From Limnovirga sp038203525 (GTDB lineage Bacteria > Bacteroidota > Bacteroidia > Chitinophagales > Chitinophagaceae), in contig JBBRDW010000006.1 in NCBI GenBank assembly GCA_038203525.1, forward strand, positions 1 through 64,000: a stretch of 64,000 nt of DNA. Direction: 5' to 3'. The notes under the pieces were generated by a model. That model did no database searches, was not told the origin of the DNA, and saw nothing but the letters and a program-made list of their open reading frames with translations. The position numbers and the translations under genes were made by a program. This document shows, in pieces, positions 7,491-15,576 of the stretch; positions within the stretch are counted from its first letter, which is position 1, and the number at the start of each line of letters is the position of its first letter.

Positions 7491-8240
7491 ATGGAAACTA
7501 ATTCAGGTAACGATTTTACTAACCCGCGTTTAGGGGCTGAGGCGATAAAAATTTCGGAAGCAATTATTTTAGCTGGTGGCCTTGGAACACGTTTAAAAAG
7601 CGCTGTTCCTGATTTACCTAAATGCTTGGCCCCTGTAAATGGGAAGCCCTTTATCAGTTACGTAATTCAATATCTTAAGGAACAAGGTGTAGAAAAATTC
7701 ATATTCGCACTTGGTTATAAAAGAGAATTTTTTGAACGCTTTTTAAAGGCTGAACAATCAACCATCAACTATCAGGTATCAACCGAACAAGAGCCATTGG
7801 GCACCGGCGGTGCTATAAAAGCAGCCTGCTTACAAGCTACAGAAAGAAATGTGCTGATTACCAATGGCGATACACTTTTTAAAGTTGACGTGAATAATAT
7901 TTCAGCTTTTCATTTTAAGTCAGGTGCAGATTGCACACTTGCATTAAAACCTATGCAAAATTTTGAACGCTACGGCGTGGTAGAATTGGACAACGATTAT
8001 TCAGTTAAGAACTTTAAAGAGAAAAAGTATTACAAAGAAGGGCTTATTAATGGCGGCTTGTATGCATTGAACGTGCAAAGGTTTCTAAAGAAAGAGCTGC
8101 CTGAAAAATTTTCATTTGAAAAGAACTATTTAGAAAAATTTTATTCCGAACGAAAGATTTACGGTATGGTGCAGGACGCATATTTTATTGATATTGGCAT
8201 ACCTGAAGATTATACAAGGGCTCAACTGGAAATAAAATAA
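7491..8240 (+). CDS. hddC: D-glycero-alpha-D-manno-heptose 1-phosphate guanylyltransferase
   Basis: A 249-residue sugar nucleotidyltransferase. The signature AIILAGGLGTRLKS with PDLPKCLAPVNGKPF (24-53), EPLGTGGAIK and NGDTLF mark the nucleotide and metal sites. In this operon it should form GDP-D-glycero-alpha-D-manno-heptose from heptose 1-phosphate and GTP. The first ~20 residues before the strand are unusual for the family, and no better ATG exists downstream, so the true start may be a non-ATG codon slightly inside. Confidence 0.88.
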   Translation: METNSGNDFTNPRLGAEAIKISEAIILAGGLGTRLKSAVPDLPKCLAPVNGKPFISYVIQYLKEQGVEKFIFALGYKREFFERFLKAEQSTINYQVSTEQEPLGTGGAIKAACLQATERNVLITNGDTLFKVDVNNISAFHFKSGADCTLALKPMQNFERYGVVELDNDYSVKNFKEKKYYKEGLINGGLYALNVQRFLKKELPEKFSFEKNYLEKFYSERKIYGMVQDAYFIDIGIPEDYTRAQLEIK

Positions 8241-8255
8241 ATATTAAAACAGCAG

Positions 8256-8810
8256 ATGATAGACTTTAGCCAAATTGATAAAACATGGACCTTATTTTTA
8301 GACCGGGATGGGGTAATAAATAAGGAAGTTTTAGGCGACTACGTTTTAAACAGCTCGCAGTTTTTTTTCTATGAAGACACATTACTTGCACTGCAAATGT
8401 TAAGTAAAAACTTCGGTACAATTGTTATCGTAACCAATCAAAAAGGCGTAGGCAAAGGTTCAATGACCTTAGATCAGCTAAATGAGATACACCAAAAAAT
8501 GATAAAGGAAATAGGTGCTGCCGGTGGAAAAATTGATAAAATTTATTTTGCAACTGATCTCGACAATGATAGCCCTTACCGTAAACCTCAACATGGGATG
8601 GCGCTTCACGCCCAAGAAGATTTTCCACACATCAATTTTTCAAAAAGCATCATGGCTGGCAACAAGTTATCCGATATGCAGTTTGGCCGTAATGCAGGTA
8701 TTGCAACGGTTTTTATAGCCAGTACCAATCCTGAAACTGAATTTCCACACGAGTTGATTGATGCAAGATTCAATAGCCTTTACCATTTTGCCCTGCAGTT
8801 TTCGCATTAA
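8256..8810 (+). CDS. gmhB: heptose 1,7-bisphosphate 7-phosphatase (HAD family)
   Basis: A 184-residue HAD-IIIA phosphatase with FLDRDGVIN (motif I, nucleophile Asp), VTNQKGVGKG (motif II), YRKPQHGMA (Lys motif) and GNKLSDMQFGRNAG (motif IV). It removes the C7 phosphate of heptose 1,7-bisphosphate between the HddA and HddC steps. The Cys-rich zinc loop of Escherichia coli GmhB is absent, which is compatible with shorter HAD-IIIA homologues. It is the last of the four genes. Confidence 0.88.
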   Translation: MIDFSQIDKTWTLFLDRDGVINKEVLGDYVLNSSQFFFYEDTLLALQMLSKNFGTIVIVTNQKGVGKGSMTLDQLNEIHQKMIKEIGAAGGKIDKIYFATDLDNDSPYRKPQHGMALHAQEDFPHINFSKSIMAGNKLSDMQFGRNAGIATVFIASTNPETEFPHELIDARFNSLYHFALQFSH

Positions 8811-8885
8811 CAAAATCACAAAATCGTTCCGCACTAAAATAAAGGACTTTAATTTGCGTACATAGGCTAAATAGATACCAATTAA

Positions 8886-9806
8886 ATGATAAAGCCGCTG
8901 ATTTCTATATTACTTATTACGCTATGCTTAAATTCTTTTGCTCAAAAGATCAGTAAAGCAGACTTGACGCTTCTTAAAAAAACGGAAGACACAATGGCCG
9001 TTTATGCAAAGCAAATGATATTTGCCCCAGATGCTTCTTCAAGGTTTTATGCTGACAGTGTGTTTATAAGAACTTTTGTACGGGCATTAAAAACTTCAAA
9101 CTCCTTCTCCTACCCTTTTGACTCTATTAAAACCGTTTCAAAATTGTATGCGCCAGACAGCTCCTTCCGCATTTTTACCTGGCAGTTGGAAAGAGACGAA
9201 AGTTATTACCGGCAATATGGAGCCATACAAATGCGAACTGAAGATGGTACGCTTAAATTTTTTCCACTTATTGATGGCAGCGATTATTCCAGTGTACCAA
9301 CCGATTCGGTAAGAACCAATAGCAACTGGATCGGCGCCATTTATTACGGAATAGTTGCCAATGAATATCAAAACAAAAAATACTACACACTCTTTGGTTT
9401 TGACGATAACGATTTTATTAGCACCAGAAAATGGATTGAAGTTTTAACTTTTAATGACAACAGTGAACCCATTTTTGGCGGACCTTTTTTTGAATACAAT
9501 AACGACAGCTTAAAACCAGAACAACCCGTTTCAAGGTTTTGCCTCGAGTACAAAAAAGATGCAAGGGCAAGGCTGGTGTACGATCCTGAAATGGGCATCA
9601 TTATTTTCGATCACCTCATTAGTGAATTAAACGACCAGGGAAAAAAGTTCACCCTCATTCCCGATGGCGATTACGAAGGTTTTAAATGGGTCAATGGTAA
9701 ATGGATGCACATTGATAAAGTTTTTGAAGAACAGAAACTAAAAGACGGTCAGGCCCCCGTTCCCAAACCCGCTTTCGACGCAAACGGAAAGCCAATAGAT
9801 CAGTAA
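8886..9806 (+). CDS. secreted protein of unknown function
   Basis: A 306-residue protein with a clear signal peptide (MIKPLISILLITLCLNSFAQ, cleavage after residue ~19). The rest is soluble and aromatic-rich, with long beta-prone stretches such as YGAIQMRTEDGTLKFFPLIDG and KKYYTLFGFDDND. I do not recognise a named domain. It lies 75 bp after gmhB on the same strand, within the region bracketed by the inverted element copies. Function unknown. Confidence 0.8.
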   Translation: MIKPLISILLITLCLNSFAQKISKADLTLLKKTEDTMAVYAKQMIFAPDASSRFYADSVFIRTFVRALKTSNSFSYPFDSIKTVSKLYAPDSSFRIFTWQLERDESYYRQYGAIQMRTEDGTLKFFPLIDGSDYSSVPTDSVRTNSNWIGAIYYGIVANEYQNKKYYTLFGFDDNDFISTRKWIEVLTFNDNSEPIFGGPFFEYNNDSLKPEQPVSRFCLEYKKDARARLVYDPEMGIIIFDHLISELNDQGKKFTLIPDGDYEGFKWVNGKWMHIDKVFEEQKLKDGQAPVPKPAFDANGKPIDQ

Positions 9807-10055
9807 TATTTTTGTTTACCAGCCTATCTTTTCATGGCATCGTCTGTTGTGTCACTCACTTGTACGGTTGGAAGAAAAGGCATCAAGGCAACGAGGCAAT
9901 GAGGCAATGAGGCAACATGGCAACAAGGCAATGAGTAATTTATTATTACTATTCACTTTTCAACATTCACCATTCACTGTTCATTATTCATTTGTATTCT
10001 TCAGTACAGGAGTGCAACCGCCGCCTTGGGCGGGGCAATCTGCAACCGGGCTTTA
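9807..10055. repeat. paired-arm element copy B, inverted relative to copy A
   Basis: It begins at the base after the preceding stop. The left arm core GTTGTGTCACTCACTTGTAC is 9846-9865. The right arm starts with GTACAGGAGTGC at 10004 and carries the GC-rich hairpin variant (CCGCC...GGCGGGG). Reverse-complemented, it follows copy A almost base for base through the GTGAATG repeats and the array flank. Apparent ORFs inside it are repeat artefacts. Confidence 0.9.
9877..9936 (-). repeat. 8-bp tandem array, about 7 units
   Basis: Units such as AGGCAACG, AGGCAATG and TGGCAACA are the complement of the array at 5604-5704. The shorter array accounts for most of the length difference between the two element copies. 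Confidence 0.85.
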
Positions 10056-10127
10056 AATGTGTTCAAATGTCGCGGCTAAAAAAATTCTTTTACCAATCAC
10101 CATTCTCAATTTTTATCTTCGCTGCAT

Positions 10128-11132
10128 ATGAAAAAAGAGGTGGTATTAAGCGGTATAAGGCCTACTGGTTTTTTGCACCTGGGCAATTACTTTGGTGCGG
10201 TAAATAACTGGGTAAATATGCAAAATGAGTTTGATTGCTTTTTTTGTGTGGTAGACTGGCACAGCCTTACCACTCACCCCGATACCAAAGAACTTAAACA
10301 TAATGTCCTGCGGCTGTTATCAGAGCTCATTGCATCTGGCCTTGATCCCGAAAAATGTGTGCTGTTTGTACAAAGCAGTGTGCCGGAAATTGCAGAGTTG
10401 TACCTGTATCTTAATATGATGGCCTATAAAGGCGAACTGGAAAAAACCACCACTTTTAAAGATAAAGTACGCAGCCATCCTGAAAACGTAAATGCCGGTT
10501 TGCTTACTTATCCGGTTTTACAAAGCGCAGATATTCTTATACACCGCGCCCTGAAAGTACCTGTTGGAAAGGATCAGGAGCAACACCTTGAAATGTGCCG
10601 AAATTTTGCTGAGCGGTTTAACCACCGTTATGGAGAAGTATTCCCCATACCGCAGGCTTTTAATTATGGAAACGATCTGGTGAAAATTATGAGCCTTGAC
10701 GGTAACGGAAAAATGAGCAAGAGCGAAAACCATATGAACACATTATACGTTGCTGATGATGATGACATGATACGCAAAAAAATAATGAAAGCGAAAACGG
10801 ACAGCGGCCCCGCAGAGCCAAATTCAATACAACCAGATTATATAGAAAACCTTTTTGGCCTGATGCAGCTTGTAAGCCAAAGCTCCACCCTGGAAAAATT
10901 TGATGACGATTTTAATAAATGCACCATACGGTACGGCGACATGAAAAAACAGCTGGCTGAGGATATGGTTAAATTTATTAAGCCCATAAGAGAGAGAGCC
11001 ACAGCCATACAAAACGATCCTGCCTTTCTTTCAAATGTGATAAAACTTGGTGCCGAAAAAGCAAGAACCAGCGCTGCTGAAACCATTAGGCTGGTGAGGG
11101 AAGCTGTGGGTGTAAACTACATTTCTGTTTGA
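10128..11132 (+). CDS. trpS: tryptophanyl-tRNA synthetase
   Basis: A 334-residue class I synthetase that charges tRNA-Trp. RPTGFLHLGNYFGA (11-24) carries the HIGH-type signature HLGN. GNGKMSKS with K195-M-S-K-S is the second ATP-binding signature. The fragment YPVLQSADIL fits the Trp/adenylate pocket region. Length is normal for bacterial TrpRS. It is preceded by element copy B and followed after ~100 bp by a nucleoside kinase. Confidence 0.97.
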   Translation: MKKEVVLSGIRPTGFLHLGNYFGAVNNWVNMQNEFDCFFCVVDWHSLTTHPDTKELKHNVLRLLSELIASGLDPEKCVLFVQSSVPEIAELYLYLNMMAYKGELEKTTTFKDKVRSHPENVNAGLLTYPVLQSADILIHRALKVPVGKDQEQHLEMCRNFAERFNHRYGEVFPIPQAFNYGNDLVKIMSLDGNGKMSKSENHMNTLYVADDDDMIRKKIMKAKTDSGPAEPNSIQPDYIENLFGLMQLVSQSSTLEKFDDDFNKCTIRYGDMKKQLAEDMVKFIKPIRERATAIQNDPAFLSNVIKLGAEKARTSAAETIRLVREAVGVNYISV

Positions 11133-11234
11133 TAAAAGCAGAAACAAATTTATTAAGGGAGATTAATTTGGTAAACCAATTTGCTTTTCGGACTTTCATT
11201 ACTTTGTAAAAAAACCATTTACTTATACTTTATC

Positions 11235-11870
11235 ATGGCTAAATCAAAAAAACCGAAGCATATTGCTGTTGCGGGTAATATTGGTGCTGGAAAAACAACC
11301 CTTACAGAAATGCTGAGCAAGCATTATAAGTGGATTCCACAGTTTGAAGATATTGACCACAACCCTTACCTGATGGACTTTTACGAGGATATGCCCCGCT
11401 GGAGTTTTAACCTTCAAATTTATTTTTTAAATGGCCGTTTAAACCAGCTGCTGGAAATACAGCGTGGTACCGAAACAATTATTCAGGACAGAACAATACA
11501 TGAGGATGCCAATATTTTTGCACCCAACCTTCATGATATGGGTTTGATGAGCAAGCGTGATTTTGATAACTATTTCCAGTTTTTTCAAACATTGCAATCT
11601 ATGGTGCAACCGCCGGATTTGATTATCTACCTGAAAGCGTCGGTACCAACATTGGTTGGTCAAATTCAAAAACGGGGTCGGGAATATGAAGAAAATATAA
11701 GACTGGATTATATTAAGAAACTGAACGAATTGTACAATAAATGGATTGAAGGTTATAAAGAAGGACAACTGCTTATAATAGATGTTGATAAAAACAAGTT
11801 TGCCGAAAATGTAGAAGACTTTGGTGAAATAATTACAAAAGTTGATGGTATGTTATATGGCCTTTTTTAA
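11235..11870 (+). CDS. deoxynucleoside kinase
   Basis: A 211-residue kinase of the dCK/dGK family that phosphorylates deoxynucleosides for salvage. The P-loop GNIGAGKTTL lies at residues 14-23, the DRxxxED-like motif QDRTIHED near 80, and a Lid-like RGREYEENI near 140. I chose the ATG at 11235 (MAKSKKPKHIAVAG) because the in-frame TTG at 11181 would add 18 hydrophobic residues ahead of the P-loop strand. Substrate preference cannot be told from sequence. Confidence 0.9.
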   Translation: MAKSKKPKHIAVAGNIGAGKTTLTEMLSKHYKWIPQFEDIDHNPYLMDFYEDMPRWSFNLQIYFLNGRLNQLLEIQRGTETIIQDRTIHEDANIFAPNLHDMGLMSKRDFDNYFQFFQTLQSMVQPPDLIIYLKASVPTLVGQIQKRGREYEENIRLDYIKKLNELYNKWIEGYKEGQLLIIDVDKNKFAENVEDFGEIITKVDGMLYGLF

Positions 11871-11927
11871 AAATTGCCGTGTTGGCGATAAAAAAGGTAA
11901 CCGCGTCTTGATGAGCATTGATATAAA

Positions 11928-11984
11928 GTACAAGAGTGCGACGCAACCAAAGTTCAATTAATGGACAATAGCTGGGCCCAAAAG
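11928..11984 (+). repeat. dispersed arm, solo, forward (core 11928-11947)
   Basis: Perfect core and an outer end GCTGGGCCCAAAAG. It lies in the 307-bp gap before rpoD. Its A-run faces rpoD but is 194 bp away, while the preceding gene ends 58 bp to the left, so it is one of two arms not facing the nearest gene. The rest of the gap holds only the rpoD promoter candidate. Confidence 0.9.
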
Positions 11985-12071
11985 AATCATAAAAATGGAT
12001 GTCAAATAAACATTTATAACTAAATGAATTCCATTTTTCCACAAAACAGTGATTCTTAAGCGTAAATAATG

Positions 12072-12079
12072 TACTTTTG
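12072..12079 (+). promoter_or_regulatory. candidate -7 box for rpoD
   Basis: TACTTTTG matches TAnnTTTG and lies ~100 bp upstream of the rpoD start. No good -33 TTTG is visible 17-19 bp upstream. Confidence 0.35.
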
Positions 12080-12177
12080 CAGGCTAATTTTATTTTAGGA
12101 TAGTTCTAATAATATTAATGCAATATCCCAAGAGTATTTTAGTCTCTTTTATGTTCGTAAATCAGTAATTACCCAAT

Positions 12178-13035
12178 ATGAGGCAACTCAAAATCGCTAC
12201 TCAGATCACCAACCGTGATTCGCAAGCCGTAGAAAAGTATCTGCAGGAAATCTCCAAGATTCCAATGATCACTCCCGAAGAGGAAACAACACTGGCACAG
12301 CGGATTAAAATGGGTGACCAGAGAGCGCTGGACAAATTGGTGCAGGCCAACCTGCGTTTTGTGGTATCTGTGGCTAAGCAGTATCAACATCAGGGCTTAT
12401 CACTTAGCGATCTTATCAACGAGGGAAATCTCGGCCTTATAAAGGCGGCTCAGCGCTTTGACGAGACAAAAGGTTTTAAATTTATTTCTTACGCGGTATG
12501 GTGGATTCGCCAATCCATTTTACAGGCGTTGGCAGAACAGGGCCGCTTGGTTCGTTTGCCTCAAAACAAAATTGGCACTTATAACAAAGCAAACAAAGCC
12601 TACATGGCTTTTGAGCAGGAGCATGAACGTGAGCCAAGTACAGAAGAATTGGCTGGCATTCTGGAAATGAGTGAGACAGAGATCAACAACATTTTTCAGA
12701 GTAACACACGCCACACTTCGCTTGATGCACCCGTTCACGAAGCCGAAGATGTAGCGATGGGTGATCTTTTACAGGGCGGCGATGATACAGATGATGATGT
12801 AATGAAAGATTCTCTGCGGGAGGAAATACGCCGGGTATTAAAATCCCTAAGTCCGCGTGAAGCAGAAATTGTAAACGCTTACTTTGGTTTGGACGGTGAG
12901 AACGGCGTAACCATTGAGCAAATTGGTATGAAATACGATCTTACCAAAGAACGTATACGGCAGATTAAAGAAAGAGCTATAAAACGTTTACAAAAAGCCA
13001 GGTACAGCAGTGCTTTAAAGGCCTATTTAGGTTAA
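12178..13035 (+). CDS. rpoD: primary RNA polymerase sigma factor (sigma-70/RpoD)
   Basis: A 285-residue primary sigma factor of the short Bacteroidota type, without the long region 1.1 and non-conserved insert of Proteobacteria. Region 1.2 (DSQAVEKYLQEISKIPMITP), region 2 (FVVSVAKQYQHQGLSLSDLINEGNLGL and KFISYAVWWIRQSI) and region 4 (LSPREAEIVNAYFGL, LTKERIRQIKERAIKRL) are intact. It directs core polymerase to housekeeping promoters, here of TTTG/TAnnTTTG type. Single-gene unit with a strong terminator. Confidence 0.97.
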   Translation: MRQLKIATQITNRDSQAVEKYLQEISKIPMITPEEETTLAQRIKMGDQRALDKLVQANLRFVVSVAKQYQHQGLSLSDLINEGNLGLIKAAQRFDETKGFKFISYAVWWIRQSILQALAEQGRLVRLPQNKIGTYNKANKAYMAFEQEHEREPSTEELAGILEMSETEINNIFQSNTRHTSLDAPVHEAEDVAMGDLLQGGDDTDDDVMKDSLREEIRRVLKSLSPREAEIVNAYFGLDGENGVTIEQIGMKYDLTKERIRQIKERAIKRLQKARYSSALKAYLG

Positions 13036-13058
13036 ATCGAACTTCTAAATTCTAAATT

Positions 13059-13096
13059 AAAAAAACCTCCCGTTGTAATAATGGGAGGTTTTTTTA
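13059..13096 (+). terminator. intrinsic terminator of rpoD
   Basis: AACCTCCC (13064-13071) and GGGAGGTT (13083-13090) form a perfect 8-bp stem with an 11-nt loop and a run of seven T. The T-run is also the outer end of the following repeat arm. Confidence 0.92.
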
Positions 13097-13149
13097 TGGG
13101 CCGGGCTGAGGAATATTAATTAAACTTTTCTTGCGTCGCACTCTTGTAC
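13090..13149 (-). repeat. dispersed arm, solo, reverse (core 13130-13149)
   Basis: It continues directly from the rpoD terminator T-tract into GGGCCGGGCTG and ends in a core with one change (CTTGCG for GTTGCG). No convincing partner is seen in the 186 bp before the next gene. Confidence 0.88.
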
Positions 13150-13334
13150 TCAAGTAATTAACTCGGCTAAACACATCAACCAATCCTTAAAAGTTTTTAA
13201 GAAGTTGGGGGCGTACCAGCATAATCTCACCCAAACTTTGTAAAGGATAACCTTTTTGTAGCCGATATTTACCCTTATGTCGCAATGTTTTTAAAACTGT
13301 TATCTATTTGTAATTAAGTTACTACTTTGCCGGA

Positions 13335-14369
13335 ATGAAATTGGCCTGGTATAGTAAAAAATGGGTAGTAGTATTATTTCACGCACTTGCATGGAGTGTT
13401 ATATTTACGCTTCCATTTTTAATGCGTACCTCCAGTGGCGACCCACATAAACCACCAGCAAACGATGGCTTTCTTAAGTTTTATACAGTAACAAGCTTTA
13501 TATGGATAGCCTTCTTTTATTTTAATTCGCTACTGCTTTTTCCAAAATTTATCTCAAAAAAAAAATACTGGTTCTATATAGTTGCACAACTTTTAATATT
13601 GGCGGTTATCTCCGTTCTGTTTAACTTTATTTTTAATCTGCTGGTAAAAGATTCGCCCTATAGTATTGCTAATTTTTTTGTGTACAACACTTTTCCCTAC
13701 CTATTTATTCTTGCCGGAAGTACTGCATTCAGCATGATACTTGACAAAATAAAATCAGACAAACTGATGCAGGAACGCGAAAATGCAAACCTTAAAACCG
13801 AACTTTTATTTCTACGTTCGCAGGTAAGCCCCCATTTCATGTTCAATGTGCTTAATAACATGGTAGCATTGGCAAGAAAGCATTCGGACCAGCTCGAGCC
13901 ATCGCTAATAAAACTTTCTTCTTTAATGCGCTATATGCTTTATGAAACCGATGAGGACAAAGTGAGGCTCGAAAAAGAAACAGAATACCTGCAGAGTTAT
14001 ATAGACCTTCAGCAACAGCGATTTGGTAAAAATGTCTGTATCAAAACTTCCTTAACAGACATTGACGGAAATTATGATATTGAGCCGATGCTTTTAATCC
14101 CATTTGTAGAAAATGCTTTTAAACATGGAACGGGGCTGGTTGAAAATGCACGGATAGAAATAGAGTTAAAAGCCAAAAATGATATACTTCATTTCTCCGT
14201 ACGCAATAAATATAATCCTTTAGCACAGGATGAAAAAGATAAAACATCAGGTATTGGATTAACAAATGTAGACCGCCGTTTAAGCTTATTGTACGGAAAA
14301 AATCATACATTGCTTATCAATAAAAACGACGGTTGGTTTACCATTTCATTACAGTTAAACCTACACTAA
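13335..14369 (+). CDS. LytS/YehU-type sensor histidine kinase
   Basis: A 344-residue membrane kinase. About four transmembrane segments occupy the first 135 residues. A short coiled stretch (MQERENANLKTELLFLRSQ) leads to the His_kinase motif SPHFMFNVLNN with phospho-acceptor H167. The ATPase domain has PFVENAFKHG and GIGLTNVDRRL. Its stop abuts the ATG of the LytTR regulator, so the two form a pair. No periplasmic sensor domain is seen, so the stimulus is unknown. Confidence 0.92.
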   Translation: MKLAWYSKKWVVVLFHALAWSVIFTLPFLMRTSSGDPHKPPANDGFLKFYTVTSFIWIAFFYFNSLLLFPKFISKKKYWFYIVAQLLILAVISVLFNFIFNLLVKDSPYSIANFFVYNTFPYLFILAGSTAFSMILDKIKSDKLMQERENANLKTELLFLRSQVSPHFMFNVLNNMVALARKHSDQLEPSLIKLSSLMRYMLYETDEDKVRLEKETEYLQSYIDLQQQRFGKNVCIKTSLTDIDGNYDIEPMLLIPFVENAFKHGTGLVENARIEIELKAKNDILHFSVRNKYNPLAQDEKDKTSGIGLTNVDRRLSLLYGKNHTLLINKNDGWFTISLQLNLH

Positions 14370-15083
14370 ATGCTGCGCTGCCTTGCCATAGACGATGAAC
14401 CGCTTGCCCTGGAGTTGCTAGAAGATAATATTAGTAAAGTACCCTTCCTGCAACTTGTGGCCGCATGCAGTAACCCGCTTGAAGCCATGAAAGTTCTGCA
14501 GGAAGAAAGTGTAGATCTTATTTTTCTCGACATACAAATGCCTGGCCTTACAGGTTTGCAATTTATACAGACCATTACCCAAAAGCCGATGTTCATTCTT
14601 ATTACCGCCTACGAAAAATATGCGCTGGATGGCTATACCTTAGACGTGGTAGATTATCTTGTAAAACCTGTAGCCTTAGAGCGTTTTATAAAAGCTTGTA
14701 ACAAAGCGTGGGAACTGCACGAATTAAAAACAAGACCAGCAACAGGTGGCACAACTGCGCCAGCAAATTATTTTTTTATAAATGTTGATTACAGCATGCT
14801 TAAGGTAGTTTTTGCAGATATTATTTACATCGAAGGGCTAAAAGACTATATTAAAATACATTTAAAAAGCACATCAAAGCCAATTATTGCCCGTATGAGT
14901 ATGAAGTCCCTGGAAGAGCAGCTACCTGCCTCCGTGTTCATACGCGTACAAAAATCTTATATCGTTTCCAAAGACTATGTAAGCGCAATAAGAAAGAACA
15001 GCATATTTATTGGCAACATAGAAATACCCGTTGGCGATAGTTACAAAGACGCAGTGGCAGCCATTACCGGAACAATTATTTAA
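14370..15083 (+). CDS. LytTR-family response regulator
   Basis: A 237-residue regulator with an N-terminal receiver domain (acidic pair in AIDDEPLA, phospho-acceptor D54 in FLDIQMPG, Lys in LVKPVA) and a C-terminal LytTR DNA-binding domain from about residue 130. Partner of the kinase encoded immediately upstream. The target genes are not evident from the window. Confidence 0.94.
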   Translation: MLRCLAIDDEPLALELLEDNISKVPFLQLVAACSNPLEAMKVLQEESVDLIFLDIQMPGLTGLQFIQTITQKPMFILITAYEKYALDGYTLDVVDYLVKPVALERFIKACNKAWELHELKTRPATGGTTAPANYFFINVDYSMLKVVFADIIYIEGLKDYIKIHLKSTSKPIIARMSMKSLEEQLPASVFIRVQKSYIVSKDYVSAIRKNSIFIGNIEIPVGDSYKDAVAAITGTII

Positions 15084-15086
15084 GCA

Positions 15087-15166
15087 AATTATTGGTCAGG
15101 CAATTTATTCTTTTCTAATCGCCGTTGCAGCTTGCCCCGCCAAAGGCGGTGGTCGAACTCTTGTAC
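15087..15166 (-). repeat. dispersed arm, reverse, hairpin variant (core 15124-15166)
   Basis: It starts 3 bp after the LytTR stop. The core is expanded by a GC-rich hairpin, CCCCGCC-AAA-GGCGGTGG, before ACTCTTGTAC. It forms an inverted pair with the arm at 15474, and tRNA-Ala lies between them. Confidence 0.88.
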
Positions 15167-15317
15167 GTTTATAGTATTATTCAATGATAAAACGCATCAT
15201 CAAATCAATGGATTAACCCCCACCATCCGGTTTATTTTCCTTCATCTCAAAAATATATTTTTTAAAAAACTAAGTTTTGATGCAATTGGTGTGAACCCCT
15301 ATTTTTGCAATCCATCA

Positions 15318-15392
<75 letters not shown>

Positions 15393-15397
15393 AAGCT

Positions 15398-15421
15398 TTA
15401 AACCCCGCAAGGGGTTTTTTT
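15398..15421 (+). terminator. intrinsic terminator of tRNA-Ala
   Basis: AACCCC-GCAA-GGGGTT (15401-15416) is a perfect stem with a GNRA-type tetraloop followed by a T-run. It starts 10 nt after the tRNA. Confidence 0.9.
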
Positions 15422-15473
15422 AGTTTCATAGCAGTAAAGCTCCTGCATTTACTTTGCTCAATAATGAGATGAA

Positions 15474-15528
15474 GTACAAGAGTGCGACGCAACAAAAGTT
15501 GTATAAATATTTGCTGCCCGGTTCAAAA
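15474..15528 (+). repeat. dispersed arm, forward (core 15474-15493)
   Basis: Perfect 20-bp core. Outer end GCCCGGTTCAAAA lies 49 bp from the stop of the GH130 gene. Inverted relative to the arm at 15087 across tRNA-Ala. Confidence 0.9.
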
Positions 15529-15576
15529 TAATTCTCTTGAACATTATGCTGCAGTAAAAAGCTTTTATCCTGAATA

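Noticed and set aside
9847..10207. Two overlapping small frames of about 70 codons
   Set aside because: They lie across the repeat element and its 8-bp array and run into trpS. Composition follows the repeat, not protein.
11181..11234. Extended TTG start for the deoxynucleoside kinase
   Set aside because: It adds a hydrophobic segment ahead of a cytosolic P-loop protein; the ATG at 11235 fits the family start.
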